Assembly (NCBI GenBank): GCA_017304125.1
Contig: JAFKLV010000128.1
Coordinates: forward strand, 1 to 5,979
Direction of reading: 5' to 3'
Length of the DNA: 5,979 bases
Source of the DNA: Sphingomonadales bacterium
GTDB taxonomy: Bacteria; Pseudomonadota; Alphaproteobacteria; Sphingomonadales; Sphingomonadaceae
Shown: piece after piece, positions 1 to 5,707 of the stretch
Layout of the letters: each line of letters opens with the position of its first letter
Numbering within the stretch: the stretch's first letter is position 1
The notes under the pieces: generated by a model
The model's input: only the letters and a program-made list of their open reading frames with translations
Database searches by the model: none
What the model was told of the DNA's origin: nothing
Made by a program: the position numbers and the translations under genes

Positions 1-15
1 CAGAGCCCCTTATTT

Positions 16-41
16 GGAAACAATTCGTTTCGAACGTTTCC
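16..41. promoter_or_regulatory. Operator-like composite inverted repeat upstream of the pirin gene
   Basis: The arms GGAAAC (16-21) and GTTTCC (36-41) are perfect inverted repeats. Between them lies a second dyad, TTCG-TTT-CGAA (24-34), whose centre is within half a base of the outer one. The stretch is AT-richer than the rest of the window and ends 53 bases before the pirin start. This is the layout of a binding site for a dimeric repressor or activator, possibly one encoded just left of the window. A weak -10-like TATGTT lies at 66-71, with only a poor -35 match (TTTTCG, 43-48) 17 bases upstream, so I do not call a promoter. The binding protein is unknown. Confidence 0.35.
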
Positions 42-94
42 GTTTTCGCGTTGATCGCGCCAACCTATGTTCGGGTCAAGCAATGGAGGTTCTG

Positions 95-817
95 ATGACC
101 GACATCCTGACCAAATCCGGCGTCGAGCGTCGCGCGTTCGACAGCCTTGGTCACGCCGATCACGGCTGGCTCGACGCGCGTCACCATTTCTCCTTCGCCG
201 ATTATGGCGATCCGGCGCGGACGGGCTGGGGCGCGATCCTCGTGTGGAACGACGATATGATCGCACCGCAGAGCGGCTTTCCGCCGCACCCGCATCGCGA
301 CATGGAAATCATCACCTACGTCCGCAGCGGGGCGATCACGCATCAGGATTCGATGGGCAATCGCGGGCGCACCGCCGCCGGTGACGTTCAGGTGATGAGC
401 GCCGGTTCGGGCGTGCGCCACGCCGAATATAATCTGGAAGACGAGCCGACCACCTTGTTCCAGATCTGGATCCTGCCGCGTCAGGCCGGCGGCAATCCGA
501 GCTGGGGCACCAAGCCTTTCCCCAAAAGCGATCGCTCCGGCCGGCTCGTCACACTGGCGAGCGGCTTTGCCGACGATCGCGACGCGCTGCCGATCCGCGC
601 CGATGCGCGTGTGCTGGGCGCGACGCTCAAGGCGGGCGAAGCGCTCGATTACGATCTGGGCGAGGGGCGGCACGGCTATCTCGTCCCCGCCACCGGGCGA
701 ATCACGATCAACGGCGAGCCGTTCGCGGCGCGTGACGGCGCGGCGCTTTCGGGCGGCCGCCGCTTCACGATCCTCGCCGAACAGGATGCCGAAATCGTCA
801 TGGTCGATTCGGCGTAA
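95..817 (+). CDS. Pirin family protein (bicupin, metal-binding)
   Basis: This encodes a 240-residue cytoplasmic protein of the pirin family, two cupin barrels in one chain. The N-terminal barrel carries the metal site seen in pirins: H65 and H67 in PPHPHRDME, then H109 and E111 in GVRHAEYN. The family signature HHFSFADY (30-37) is also present. Some pirins, such as E. coli YhhW, have quercetin 2,3-dioxygenase activity in vitro, and others act as redox-sensing regulators; the sequence does not tell which applies here. The ATG at 95 is chosen because GGAGG (85-89) precedes it by 5 bases. An in-frame TTG at 14 would add 27 residues unlike any pirin. It heads a cluster with wrbA and an extradiol dioxygenase gene, suggesting a shared role in aromatic or quinone stress. 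Confidence 0.93.
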   Translation: MTDILTKSGVERRAFDSLGHADHGWLDARHHFSFADYGDPARTGWGAILVWNDDMIAPQSGFPPHPHRDMEIITYVRSGAITHQDSMGNRGRTAAGDVQVMSAGSGVRHAEYNLEDEPTTLFQIWILPRQAGGNPSWGTKPFPKSDRSGRLVTLASGFADDRDALPIRADARVLGATLKAGEALDYDLGEGRHGYLVPATGRITINGEPFAARDGAALSGGRRFTILAEQDAEIVMVDSA

Positions 818-828
818 CAGACCCCCCG

Positions 829-856
829 GCCGCCCGGCTCCCCCCTGCCGGGCGGC
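829..856 (+). terminator. Strong GC hairpin between pirin and wrbA (attenuator or partial terminator)
   Basis: The arms GCCGCCCGGC (829-838) and GCCGGGCGGC (847-856) are perfectly complementary over 10 bp, with an 8-base C-rich loop (TCCCCCCT). The hairpin begins 12 bases after the pirin stop and ends 18 bases before the wrbA ribosome binding site (GGAG, 875-878). The downstream tract is only moderately T-rich (ACCCCTTTGCCTCTT), so termination may be partial. It could lower expression of the downstream genes or protect the 3' end of the pirin transcript. Confidence 0.55.
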
Positions 857-886
857 ACCCCTTTGCCTCTTGATGGAGCAGATACG

Positions 887-1489
887 ATGACCAAGGTGCT
901 GGTGCTTTATTATTCCTCCTACGGCCATATCGAGCAGATGGCCGATGCCATGGCGGAGGGCGCGCGCTCGACGGGCGCGCATGTCGACATCCGCCGCGTG
1001 CCCGAAACCGCGCCGGCCGAAGTGGTGAAGGCGGCCGGCTTCAAGGCCGATACCGCGCATCCGGTGATCGAAGGCCCCGATGTGATGGGCGATTATGATG
1101 CGGTGATCGTCGGCGCGCCGACCCGCTTCGGCCGGATGCCGAGCCAGATGGCGGCGTTCTGGGATACCGCCGGTGGCATCTGGATGCGGGGCGGGCTCGT
1201 CGGCAAGGTCGGCGGCGCCTTCACCTCCAGCAACACCCAGCATGGCGGGCAGGAAACCACGCTGTTCTCGATCATCACCAACCTGCTGCACCACGGCATG
1301 ACGATCGTCGGGCTCGATTACGGTTTCGTCGAGCAGATGGGCGTCGACAAGGTGCGTGGCGGCGCGCCTTATGGCGCGACGACGATCGCCGGCAACGACG
1401 GCAGCCGCCAGCCGAGCCAGGAAGAGCTTGACGGCGCGCGCTATCAGGGCCGCCGCATCGCCGAAACCGCGGCCAAGCTGAAAGGCTGA
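887..1489 (+). CDS. wrbA: NAD(P)H:quinone oxidoreductase, type IV (WrbA)
   Basis: The product is a 200-residue flavodoxin-fold enzyme that uses FMN to reduce quinones by two electrons at the expense of NAD(P)H, avoiding semiquinone radicals; the family is tetrameric and cytoplasmic. Length matches E. coli WrbA (about 198). Visible motifs are the FMN-phosphate loop YYSSYGHIE (8-16), the flavin-contacting PTRFG (78-82), SSNTQHGGQE (114-123), LLHHGM (133-138) with the His pair found in WrbA, and the highly conserved RGGAPYGATTIAGNDGSRQP (157-176). The ATG at 887 has GGAG 8 bases upstream; an earlier TTG (863) lacks support. It lies 69 bases after pirin and 5 bases before the dioxygenase gene, so wrbA and the dioxygenase are very likely co-transcribed. 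It could feed hydroquinones to that dioxygenase (inference). Confidence 0.95.
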   Translation: MTKVLVLYYSSYGHIEQMADAMAEGARSTGAHVDIRRVPETAPAEVVKAAGFKADTAHPVIEGPDVMGDYDAVIVGAPTRFGRMPSQMAAFWDTAGGIWMRGGLVGKVGGAFTSSNTQHGGQETTLFSIITNLLHHGMTIVGLDYGFVEQMGVDKVRGGAPYGATTIAGNDGSRQPSQEELDGARYQGRRIAETAAKLKG

Positions 1490-1494
1490 ACATC

Positions 1495-2283
1495 ATGACG
1501 ACCCAGCCCGCTTTGTTCGTCTCGCATGGCTCGCCGATGATCGTCGCCGAGCCGGGCGCGGCGCGCGATTTCCTCAGCGGGCTGGGCGACATGCTGGCGC
1601 GGCCCGCGGCGATCCTGGTCGTTTCGGCGCATCACGACATGAGCGGTGCGGTGGTGACCACCGCGGCGCACCCGGGGACGATCCACGATTTCGGCGGCTT
1701 CCCCGAAGCGCTCTATGCCCTCAATTATCCCGCGCCCGGCGCGCCCGATCTTGCCGCGCGGGTCGCGGCGCTGGTCGCGGGCGCAGGGGTGCCGGTTCAG
1801 ACCGATCCGGTGCGCGGCTTCGACCACGGCGCCTGGGTGCCGCTGCTGCTCGGCTGGCCGGCGGCGGATATCCCGGTCGTCCAATTATCGATCAGCAGCG
1901 AACACAGCCCCGACTGGCATTATCGCATCGGGCAGGCGCTCGCGCCGCTACGTGCGGAGAATGTGCTGGTGATCGGATCGGGCAGCCTGACGCACAATCT
2001 GCGCGAGGTATTCGTCGCGCGCCGCACGGTCGATTCGCCGACCCCCGACTGGGTCAGTGTATTCGCCGACTGGATGCATGCGCGGCTGAGCGCGGGCGAG
2101 ACGCGGGCGGTGCTCGATGCGATCGAGGTCGCGCCGGAAGGGCACCGCAACCACCCGACGCCCGATCATCTGCTGCCGCTGTTCACCGCGCTCGGTGCCG
2201 GCGGGGCGGACGCCACGGCGACCCGGCTCCACCACAGCTACACCTATGGCGTGCTGGCGATGGACGCTTATTCCTTCGACTGA
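1495..2283 (+). CDS. Class III extradiol ring-cleavage dioxygenase (YgiD/4,5-DOPA dioxygenase-like)
   Basis: This encodes 262 residues of the LigB/YgiD superfamily, non-heme metal enzymes that open catechol-type rings next to the diol. The conserved pattern is complete: FVSHGSP (8-14, H11), VSAHHDM (43-49, H46), IHDFGGFPEALYALNYPAPG (63-82), FDHGAWVPL (109-117, H111), GSGSLTHNLR (161-170, H167) and the C-terminal NHPTPDHLLPLF (219-230). H11, H46, H111, H167 and H220 are the candidate metal and catalytic histidines by family comparison. Length is typical (about 260). E. coli YgiD cleaves L-DOPA in vitro, but the natural substrate here is unknown, so no symbol is assigned. The ATG follows the wrbA stop by 5 bases, with GAAAGG (1480-1485) inside wrbA as the likely ribosome binding site. 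Its 3' end overlaps the opposite-strand peptidase gene by 16 bases. Confidence 0.9.
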   Translation: MTTQPALFVSHGSPMIVAEPGAARDFLSGLGDMLARPAAILVVSAHHDMSGAVVTTAAHPGTIHDFGGFPEALYALNYPAPGAPDLAARVAALVAGAGVPVQTDPVRGFDHGAWVPLLLGWPAADIPVVQLSISSEHSPDWHYRIGQALAPLRAENVLVIGSGSLTHNLREVFVARRTVDSPTPDWVSVFADWMHARLSAGETRAVLDAIEVAPEGHRNHPTPDHLLPLFTALGAGGADATATRLHHSYTYGVLAMDAYSFD

Positions 2284-2987
2284 CCCGGCGCCGGCTCGGC
2301 CCCCGCGGCGGTGACCTGCCGGTCGGGGATCGCCGGATCGGCGGGAAAGTCGCGGCGGGCACGGGCGAACAGGAAGCGCGCGCGCGCTGCGCCCGGCTCG
2401 CTCGCGCTGGTGCCGACCCAGCGCCAGTGCCACGGCTCCCATTTTACGCGCTGGACGTTGCTCGGCGGGAAGGACATTTCGAAGCCGAAGCGCGGCGCAT
2501 TGTCGCGCAGCCAGCGGAATGCGGGTTTGGCCGCCATGCAGCCTTCGGCATCGCGGCAGCCGTCCGCCGGGCGGACGGTGAAATCGAGCGCATAGCCGGT
2601 GCCATGCTCGCTATGTCCCGGCGGCGCGACCGAGATCGAGCGATCGCCGTCGGTCGCCTCGGCGCGCGGCTTGCAGAAGGTCGCCTCCTGCGATTCGAGC
2701 GAACGGTGGCACGACAAAGCATAGAGCCGCCCCTGCACCGCGGGATCGCTTGCCGCCGCGGCGAGCAGCCGTTCGAGCGCGGCCATCGCCTCGGGGCGCA
2801 GCCGACAGCTGCCGATGATCGCCACCCCCGGCGGGGCGGTGACCAGATCACGGTCGGCGACATCGCCATAGGGCAGATGCCCCAAGGCGCGGCCGTCGGC
2901 GGCGACACTGGCGCTTGCACCGCCGCACACCTGCGCCTCGACCGGCGCGGCGATGAGCAGGGGAATCAGGAAAAGGCGACGCCACAT
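2268..2987 (-). CDS. Exported M15B peptidase, VanY/LdcB-like D-alanyl-D-alanine carboxypeptidase
   Basis: This is a 239-residue zinc peptidase likely to trim the terminal D-Ala of peptidoglycan stem peptides in the periplasm. Residue numbers here start from the adjacent ATG at 2990 (240 residues). A signal peptide is clear: WRR, then a hydrophobic LFLIPLLIAAP stretch and a cut after VEA (19). The M15 signature is complete: SEHGTGYALD (127-136) supplies zinc ligands H129 and D136, and KWEPWHWR (183-190) supplies catalytic E185 and ligand H188. Six cysteines (22, 62, 94, 106, 145, 151) could form disulfides after export. ATG 2987 is preferred because GGGAG sits 7 bases upstream; from 2990 the gap is only 4. 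The C-terminal tail after about 215 is Pro/Ala-rich. It diverges from the pseudouridine synthase gene and overlaps the dioxygenase gene tail to tail. Substrate choice (D,D or L,D) cannot be read from sequence. Confidence 0.88.
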   Translation of the reverse strand: MWRRLFLIPLLIAAPVEAQVCGGASASVAADGRALGHLPYGDVADRDLVTAPPGVAIIGSCRLRPEAMAALERLLAAAASDPAVQGRLYALSCHRSLESQEATFCKPRAEATDGDRSISVAPPGHSEHGTGYALDFTVRPADGCRDAEGCMAAKPAFRWLRDNAPRFGFEMSFPPSNVQRVKWEPWHWRWVGTSASEPGAARARFLFARARRDFPADPAIPDRQVTAAGAEPAPGQSKE

Positions 2988-3036
2988 CATGCCACTCCCT
3001 CTGGCCTCGAAGCGTGGTCGGTGGCAAGGGCGGGTC

Positions 3037-3723
3037 ATGCTGGGCGAGACTGTGCTGTTCCTCGATGGCGAGGCATTGATAATCGACAAGCCGGCGGGCT
3101 TGCCGGTCGATCGGCCGCGCGACGGCGCGATCAGCCTGGAAAACCACCTCAATAGCCTGACCTTCGGGTTTAAGCGCTGGCCGCAGCCGGTGCACCGGCT
3201 CGATCGCGATACCAGCGGCTGCCTGCTGCTGTCGCGCAATCCCAAGGCGCATGCGCGCTTCCAGCAGGCGTTCGAGAGCGGCGCGGTGCGGAAGCGCTAT
3301 CTCGCGGTGCTCGACGGAGTGCCGGCGGGCGAGAGCGGCGAGATCGATCTGCCGCTGGCCAAGGTTTCGACCCGCGAGCGCGGCTGGTGGATGACCGGCG
3401 ACGCGAAGAAGGGCAAGGCGGCGCGCACCGCGTGGCGGCTGCTCGAGGCACGCGACGGGCTGGCGCTGGTCGAATTCCGCCCGGCGACCGGGCGCACCCA
3501 CCAGATTCGCGTTCACGCGCTCGAGGGGCTGGGGCATGCGGTGCTCGGCGATCCGGTCTATGGCCAGGCGCATCCGGCGGGGATGATGCTGCACGCCGCC
3601 GAACTGGTCGTGCCGCGCGCGGGCAAGGCGGATGCCGCCGCGGTCGCGCCATGGCCGGAGCGGTTCGCCAAGGTCGGGTTCGGTGATCCGGGCACTGCGC
3701 CCGACAATGGGCCCGATGCCTGA
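3037..3723 (+). CDS. RluA-family RNA pseudouridine synthase
   Basis: The 228-residue product isomerises uridine to pseudouridine in rRNA or tRNA. The catalytic motif HRLDRDTSG (53-61) contains the invariant Asp (D56). LIIDKPAGLPVD (15-26), KRYLAVLDG (86-94) and the late motif RPATGRTHQIRVH (148-160) followed by LGDPVYG (170-176) are all typical of the RluA branch. No N-terminal S4 RNA-binding domain is present, so this is the short form (compare RluA rather than RluC/RluD). The target nucleotide cannot be assigned. ATG 3037 is chosen for AAGGG 6 bases upstream and because the protein then begins at the usual LFLDGEALIIDKP strand; an in-frame ATG at 2989 would overlap the divergent peptidase start. 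The stop overlaps the start of arfB, suggesting translational coupling. Confidence 0.92.
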   Translation: MLGETVLFLDGEALIIDKPAGLPVDRPRDGAISLENHLNSLTFGFKRWPQPVHRLDRDTSGCLLLSRNPKAHARFQQAFESGAVRKRYLAVLDGVPAGESGEIDLPLAKVSTRERGWWMTGDAKKGKAARTAWRLLEARDGLALVEFRPATGRTHQIRVHALEGLGHAVLGDPVYGQAHPAGMMLHAAELVVPRAGKADAAAVAPWPERFAKVGFGDPGTAPDNGPDA

Positions 3724-4120
3724 GATCGTCGTGCCCGAGGATGCGATCGAGGAACGTTTCCTCGCCGCGACCGGCCCCGGCGGGCAGAATGTCAACAAGG
3801 TGGCGACGGCGTGCCAGCTGCGCGTCAACGTCTATCGCCTCGGGCTGCACCCTGAAACCTTCCGGCGGCTGAAGCTGCTCGCCGGATCGCGGCTCAGCGC
3901 GGGCGGGGTGCTGGTGCTCACCGCGCGTCGCTATCGCACGCAGGAGTCCAATCGCGCCGATGCGCGCGAGCGACTCGCCGAATTGCTCGCGCGCGCCGAG
4001 GAGCGCGAGGCGCGGCGGGTCAAGACCAAGCCGTCGCGCGCCGCCAAGGCGCGCCGCGTCGACGCCAAGAAGGGGCGCAGCGCGATCAAGGCCGGGCGCG
4101 GCAAGGTGCAGCTGGACTAA
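3716..4120 (+). CDS. arfB: Alternative ribosome-rescue factor ArfB (peptidyl-tRNA hydrolase, YaeJ)
   Basis: This encodes 134 residues that hydrolyse peptidyl-tRNA on ribosomes stalled at the end of non-stop mRNA, independently of tmRNA. The catalytic loop GPGGQNVNK (20-28) holds the GGQ (22-24), as in release factors. The rest of the fold follows E. coli ArfB closely, including YRTQESNR (73-80). The C-terminal tail (about 97-134), rich in Lys and Arg, matches the segment that ArfB threads into the empty mRNA channel, and it ends with KAGRGKVQLD. Length is normal for the family (about 140). ATG 3716 gives the usual short N-terminus and overlaps the preceding stop by 8 bases (ATGCCTGA); no good Shine-Dalgarno is seen, which fits coupling. 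ATG 3707 is a minor alternative adding three residues. Confidence 0.94.
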   Translation: MPEIVVPEDAIEERFLAATGPGGQNVNKVATACQLRVNVYRLGLHPETFRRLKLLAGSRLSAGGVLVLTARRYRTQESNRADARERLAELLARAEEREARRVKTKPSRAAKARRVDAKKGRSAIKAGRGKVQLD

Positions 4121-4147
4121 TCGCCGGCGCATCCTAGATCGGCGCGC

Positions 4148-4633
4148 ATGTACCAATTCGATATCGCCGCCGGCTCGAAAGCCGATCTCTATCGTGATCT
4201 TACCAGCGCGCTCGATGCGCTGACCGCGGACGAGCCCGATGCGATCGCCAATATGGCCAATGCCGCGGCGCTGCTGTGGCAATATCTGCCCGATCTCAAC
4301 TGGGCGGGTTTCTACCGCATGGTCGCGGGCGAGCTGGTGCTCGGGCCGTTTCAGGGCAAGCCGGCGTGCATCCGCATCCCGCTGGGCAAGGGCGTATGCG
4401 GCGCGGCGGCGGCGACGCGCGCGACCCAGCTGGTCGCCGACGTCCACGCCTTTCCCGGCCATATCGCCTGCGATGCGGCGAGCGCGTCCGAACTGGTCGT
4501 GCCGATCGTGGCGGCGGACGGACGGCTGATCGGGGTGCTCGATCTCGACAGCCCGTTCGCCGGGCGGTTCGATGCGGCGGACGCGGCGGGGTGCGAAGCG
4601 CTGGTCGCGCTGATCGCAAACCGTATCGCCTGA
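4148..4633 (+). CDS. msrC: Free methionine-(R)-sulfoxide reductase (GAF domain, fRMsr)
   Basis: This 161-residue single-GAF-domain enzyme reduces free L-methionine-(R)-sulfoxide to methionine using thioredoxin, repairing oxidised amino acid in the cytoplasm. The motifs match E. coli MsrC (YebR): NWAGFY (51-56), LVLGPFQGKPACIRIPLGKG (63-82), VCG (83-85), DVHAFPGHIACDAASASE (98-115) and IGVLDLDS (128-135). All three cysteines of the catalytic relay are present at C74, C84 and C108, so it should be active. Length matches the family. The ATG at 4148 gives the normal N-terminus although the ribosome binding site is weak. It lies 27 bases after arfB and probably belongs to the same transcript; the 81-base gap that follows may hold the end of this unit. 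Confidence 0.94.
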   Translation: MYQFDIAAGSKADLYRDLTSALDALTADEPDAIANMANAAALLWQYLPDLNWAGFYRMVAGELVLGPFQGKPACIRIPLGKGVCGAAAATRATQLVADVHAFPGHIACDAASASELVVPIVAADGRLIGVLDLDSPFAGRFDAADAAGCEALVALIANRIA

Positions 4634-4663
4634 TCCGAATCGGGACGCGCCCCGCGCTGGAGA

Positions 4664-4707
4664 CTCCCCCGTCGCGATGATAATCATCGCCGCACGAAAC
4701 CGGGGAG
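4664..4707 (+). promoter_or_regulatory. Leader RNA structure that could hide the ribosome binding site of the RcnB-like gene
   Basis: Two nested pairings are visible. The inner one is a near-perfect odd palindrome, GCGATGATAATCATCGC (4674-4690), able to form a hairpin. The outer one pairs CTCCCC (4664-4669) with GGGGAG (4702-4707), which is the Shine-Dalgarno sequence of the gene starting at 4715. Folding would occlude ribosome access, as in some RNA thermometers or ligand-controlled leaders. The inner palindrome could alternatively be a DNA operator. No known riboswitch class is recognised. Confidence 0.4.
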
Positions 4708-4714
4708 ACGCAAG

Positions 4715-5320
4715 ATGGGCAAGCTGATGCTGCCGGCGGTTGCGCTGGCGCTCGTGGCGGGCGACGGCGCCGCCATCGCACAGACGGTACCGCCGATCGT
4801 CCAGCCGCAACACGCGCCGCGCTGGGGCGAGCCGGTCAACGGCCGCTGGTCGGGCGGGGCGCGCGCACCGGGCGGGTGGAATGCCTATCGCCGGCCCAGA
4901 CGCGGGCGGACGTTGCCGCCTTATTGGGTGGCGCCGAGCTTCTATGTCGGCGACTGGGCCGGTTATGGGCTGAGCCAGCCGCCTTATGGCTATAATTGGT
5001 CGCGCTATTACGACGATGCGGTGCTGATCGACACGCACGGCCGCATCTATGGCGTGGTCGCCGGGGTGCAATGGGATCGCTATGACGACGGGCCGCCGCT
5101 GCGTGGCGAGCCACTGCCGCCGCCGGTCGTGACGCATAGCGGCGACGGCACGACGACGGTGTCGAGCAGCACCGCGCCGGGCTATTATGCCAATGGCTAT
5201 TATTATCCCGGCAAGACCGTCACCACCGTCACCGTCCAGACCGCGCCGCGGGTCGACGATGCCGTAACCTATGCCGCGAAGCCGGCACCCAAGCGCAAGA
5301 CGCGTCGCCGCACGCCATAA
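4715..5320 (+). CDS. RcnB-like exported protein with Gly/Tyr-rich C-terminal extension
   Basis: The product is a 201-residue secreted or periplasmic protein. The signal peptide spans about 1-22 (Lys3, hydrophobic MLPAVALALVAG, cut after AIA). Residues about 66-120 match the RcnB-type pattern: LPPYW, VGDWAGYGLSQPPYGYNW (78-95) and a VLIDTHGRIYGVV strand (103-115). E. coli RcnB helps control nickel and cobalt export, but this fold is widespread in sphingomonads with no proven metal role. Here the mature chain has only three histidines and no cysteine. After the domain comes a Pro-rich spacer, a Thr/Val/Ser and Gly/Tyr-rich stretch (APGYYANGYYYPG, 154-166) and a basic tail ending KPAPKRKTRRRTP, making it longer than typical RcnB. 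ATG 4715 has GGGGAG 7 bases upstream. That site can pair with upstream sequence, hinting at translational control. Confidence 0.82.
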   Translation: MGKLMLPAVALALVAGDGAAIAQTVPPIVQPQHAPRWGEPVNGRWSGGARAPGGWNAYRRPRRGRTLPPYWVAPSFYVGDWAGYGLSQPPYGYNWSRYYDDAVLIDTHGRIYGVVAGVQWDRYDDGPPLRGEPLPPPVVTHSGDGTTTVSSSTAPGYYANGYYYPGKTVTTVTVQTAPRVDDAVTYAAKPAPKRKTRRRTP

Positions 5321-5325
5321 CGACA

Positions 5326-5357
5326 ACGCGCCCCGCCGGCGTTGCGGCGGGGCGCGT
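5326..5357. terminator. Bidirectional terminator-like stem between convergent genes
   Basis: ACGCGCCCCGCC (5326-5337) and GGCGGGGCGCGT (5346-5357) are perfectly complementary over 12 bp, with an 8-base loop. The stem starts 5 bases after the RcnB-like gene's stop and ends 17 bases before the stop of the opposite-strand gene, so it can serve both. There is no run of U on the + side. On the - side the following sequence (TTGTCGTTAT) is mildly U-rich, so termination may be better in that direction. Confidence 0.75.
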
Positions 5358-5374
5358 CGTACCTGTCGAACGCC

Positions 5375-5707
5375 TTAATGGCCGATCGTGCGGCTCTCGG
5401 CGTTTTCCTCGTGGTTCAACTGGCGCTGCTGGGCCTTGGTGATGTAGCCGCCATTGGCGCGGGCATCGGCGTGGTCCTGCCGCATGATCGAGCGATCGAC
5501 CGAGCGATCGGCGCGCGCCTGCGCGCGGGTCAGTTCGCCTTCGCGACGCTCGTGGTTGATCCGGGCGATCTGGTGGTTGGCGCGATGCAGCACCTGATGC
5601 TGGCGCGGATGATGCCGCTGCCAGCGCGTTTCGGCCGAGGCGGCGGTGCTGAGCCCGATAACGGTGGCGAGTGCACAGGCAACCATGGCGATGCGAGACG
5701 TCTTCAT
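5375..5707 (-). CDS. Small exported His/Arg-rich protein with internal duplication, function unknown
   Basis: The product is 110 residues with a clear signal peptide: MKTSR, a hydrophobic stretch (about 6-20), and a probable cut after ASA (25). The mature 85 residues are strongly hydrophilic and predicted helical, rich in Arg, His, Gln and Glu, with no cysteine. I recognise the sequence style (HRANHQIARINHERREGELT, then NGGYITKAQQRQLNHEEN) from uncharacterised exported proteins common in alpha- and betaproteobacteria, but know no function. Two similar units are visible: ERREGELTRAQARADRSVDR (53-72) and ARANGGYITKAQQRQLNHEEN (82-102). The glycine-centred loop in the second (D81 to E100) faintly recalls an EF-hand but lacks its acidic pattern. 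ATG 5707 is chosen for AAGGA 7 bases upstream and because it starts the signal peptide. It converges with the RcnB-like gene. Confidence 0.85.
   Translation of the reverse strand: MKTSRIAMVACALATVIGLSTAASAETRWQRHHPRQHQVLHRANHQIARINHERREGELTRAQARADRSVDRSIMRQDHADARANGGYITKAQQRQLNHEENAESRTIGH

Noticed and set aside
14..94. N-terminal extension of the pirin from a TTG at 14
   Set aside because: The added residues do not resemble a pirin N-terminus, the region carries the dyad, and a strong GGAGG sits correctly before the ATG at 95.
65..1294. A 409-codon open frame on the minus strand opposite pirin and wrbA
   Set aside because: It is antisense to two genes with intact family motifs, and its Arg/Gly/His-rich composition and lack of motifs mark it as a high-GC shadow.
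2953..3036. Upstream extension of the pseudouridine synthase to 2953 or 2989
   Set aside because: The extension is Arg-rich and antisense to the signal peptide of the divergent peptidase; ATG 3037 has a well-placed AAGGG and fits the family N-terminus.
4641..4654. Weak hairpin CGGG-CCCG just after msrC as a terminator
   Set aside because: The stem is only about 4 bp with no U tract, too weak to support.
3170..5326. A 718-codon open frame on the minus strand
   Set aside because: It runs antisense through four well-supported genes (RluA-type synthase, arfB, msrC, RcnB-like), has a biased Arg/His/Ala/Pro composition typical of antisense frames in GC-rich DNA, and shows no recognisable motif.
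5489..5510. Direct repeat CGAGCGATCG at 5489-5498 and 5501-5510
   Set aside because: It lies inside the small exported protein gene and is explained by the repeated Asp-Arg-Ser codons (DRSVDRS); no sign of a regulatory or mobile role.
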